Below, in pieces: positions 14,466-14,753 of a DNA stretch of 14,753 nucleotides; within the stretch, counting starts at the first letter, position 1; every line of letters starts with the position of its first letter. The stretch covers positions 1-14,753 of the forward strand of contig NZ_DASUCC010000087.1 of NCBI RefSeq assembly GCF_035762905.1, given 5' to 3'. The position numbers and the translations under genes were made by a program. This DNA is from DASYTH01 sp035762905. Its GTDB lineage: Bacteria > Actinomycetota > Actinomycetes > Mycobacteriales > Pseudonocardiaceae. The notes below the pieces were generated by a model. It was not told the origin of the DNA, ran no database searches, and worked only from the letters and a program-made list of their open reading frames with translations.

Positions 14466-14753
14466 TCAGGCGGCGAGGACAAAGGAGAGGAAGAAGCCGC
14501 CCGCTGTGGCGAAGGCGTTGAGTGGCCGGCCGTGCTCGAATGCTTCCGGCATCAGGGTGTCGGCCAGCGAGGCCAGCACCGCCCCGCCGGCGAAGGACAG
14601 CGCCACGGCCAGCACGGCGTCGCTCAGGCCACCCGCGACCAGCCTGCCGATCACGACCGCGGCGGTCAGCAGCAGCGCGCATGCCGCCCAGGTCGTGATG
14701 ACGCTTCGCTTGCTCTGCCCGGACTCGCGCATGGCCACGGCGCCGACCAGGGA
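14466..14753 (-). CDS. ZIP-like metal transporter, C-terminal fragment (5' end outside window)
   Basis: The last 95 residues are visible, ending at TGA 14466-14468, and the frame is open to the window edge. Three membrane segments appear: about 19-39, 46-64 and 78-94. The middle-to-last stretch VALSFAGGAVLASLADTLMP followed by EAFEHGRPLNAFATAGGFF fits the ZIP family, in which Glu and His residues in central helices carry Zn2+ or other divalent metals. The EAFEH site (70-74) is the likely metal-contact part. The start is outside the window, so full length and substrate cannot be judged. Confidence 0.65.
   Translation of the reverse strand, partial: SLVGAVAMRESGQSKRSVITTWAACALLLTAAVVIGRLVAGGLSDAVLAVALSFAGGAVLASLADTLMPEAFEHGRPLNAFATAGGFFLSFVLAA

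Noticed and set aside
13291..14682. Minus-strand 463-residue frame opposite the hydrolase
   Set aside because: Most of it is antisense to the dehalogenase-like gene. Only the part in the 14299-14465 gap looked protein-like and is reported separately.
1..14753. Search by eye for CRISPR repeats, tRNA, IS ends and integrase genes
   Set aside because: No regularly spaced repeats, no cloverleaf with CCA-type end and no transposase or integrase motif were seen; the remnants are not flanked by visible mobile-element ends.

Overview
The window is high-GC DNA with frequent GTG starts, G-rich ribosome binding sites and NNC/NNG codon use. With an AfsR/SARP-type TPR tail, a GAF-ANTAR remnant, a LigD-type polymerase remnant, DUF1360, DUF2243 and CsbD, it points to a chromosomal accessory region of a filamentous actinomycete, most likely near the Pseudonocardiales. 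That lineage call is inference; no rRNA or other phylogenetic marker is present. I see no tRNA, rRNA, CRISPR array, IS element or integrase.

Layout. 1-1260: the 3' end of a TPR-containing regulator, then two decayed genes (a nucleotide-cyclase-like fragment and a GAF-ANTAR fragment). 1300-4140: an iron/oxygen-binding module, with a two-domain hemerythrin on the minus strand, divergent from a 404-residue ferritin-like protein that is followed by a truncated single-domain hemerythrin; a strong hairpin closes this block. 4510-7514: short plus-strand genes (a conserved unknown protein, a DUF1360 membrane protein, a DUF2243 membrane protein and a SRPBCC protein), with a decayed LigD-type polymerase on the minus strand at 4997-5224. 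7511-8160: a broken haem-oxygenase-like iron redox enzyme once coupled to the SRPBCC gene. 8227-11835: a minus-strand run, read in the order acyl-CoA desaturase, LapA-like membrane protein, transaldolase, lipase-like hydrolase, with tight spacing. 11993-12363: CsbD, overlapping the tail of a broken SRPBCC gene. 12364-13400: mostly decayed or unrecognised sequence plus one small acidic protein. 13402-14298: a fluoroacetate-dehalogenase-like hydrolase. 14466-14753: the C-terminal end of a ZIP-like transporter running off the right edge.

The intact genes share a stress flavour: iron/oxygen handling (hemerythrins, ferritin-like), membrane lipid adjustment (desaturase, lipase), a pentose-phosphate enzyme without its usual partners, and CsbD, a general-stress protein in other bacteria. 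The second theme is decay. At least five recognisable remnants lie between intact genes. Several show single-base frameshifts in short homopolymers, which could be consensus errors, but others show internal deletions that sequencing error does not explain.
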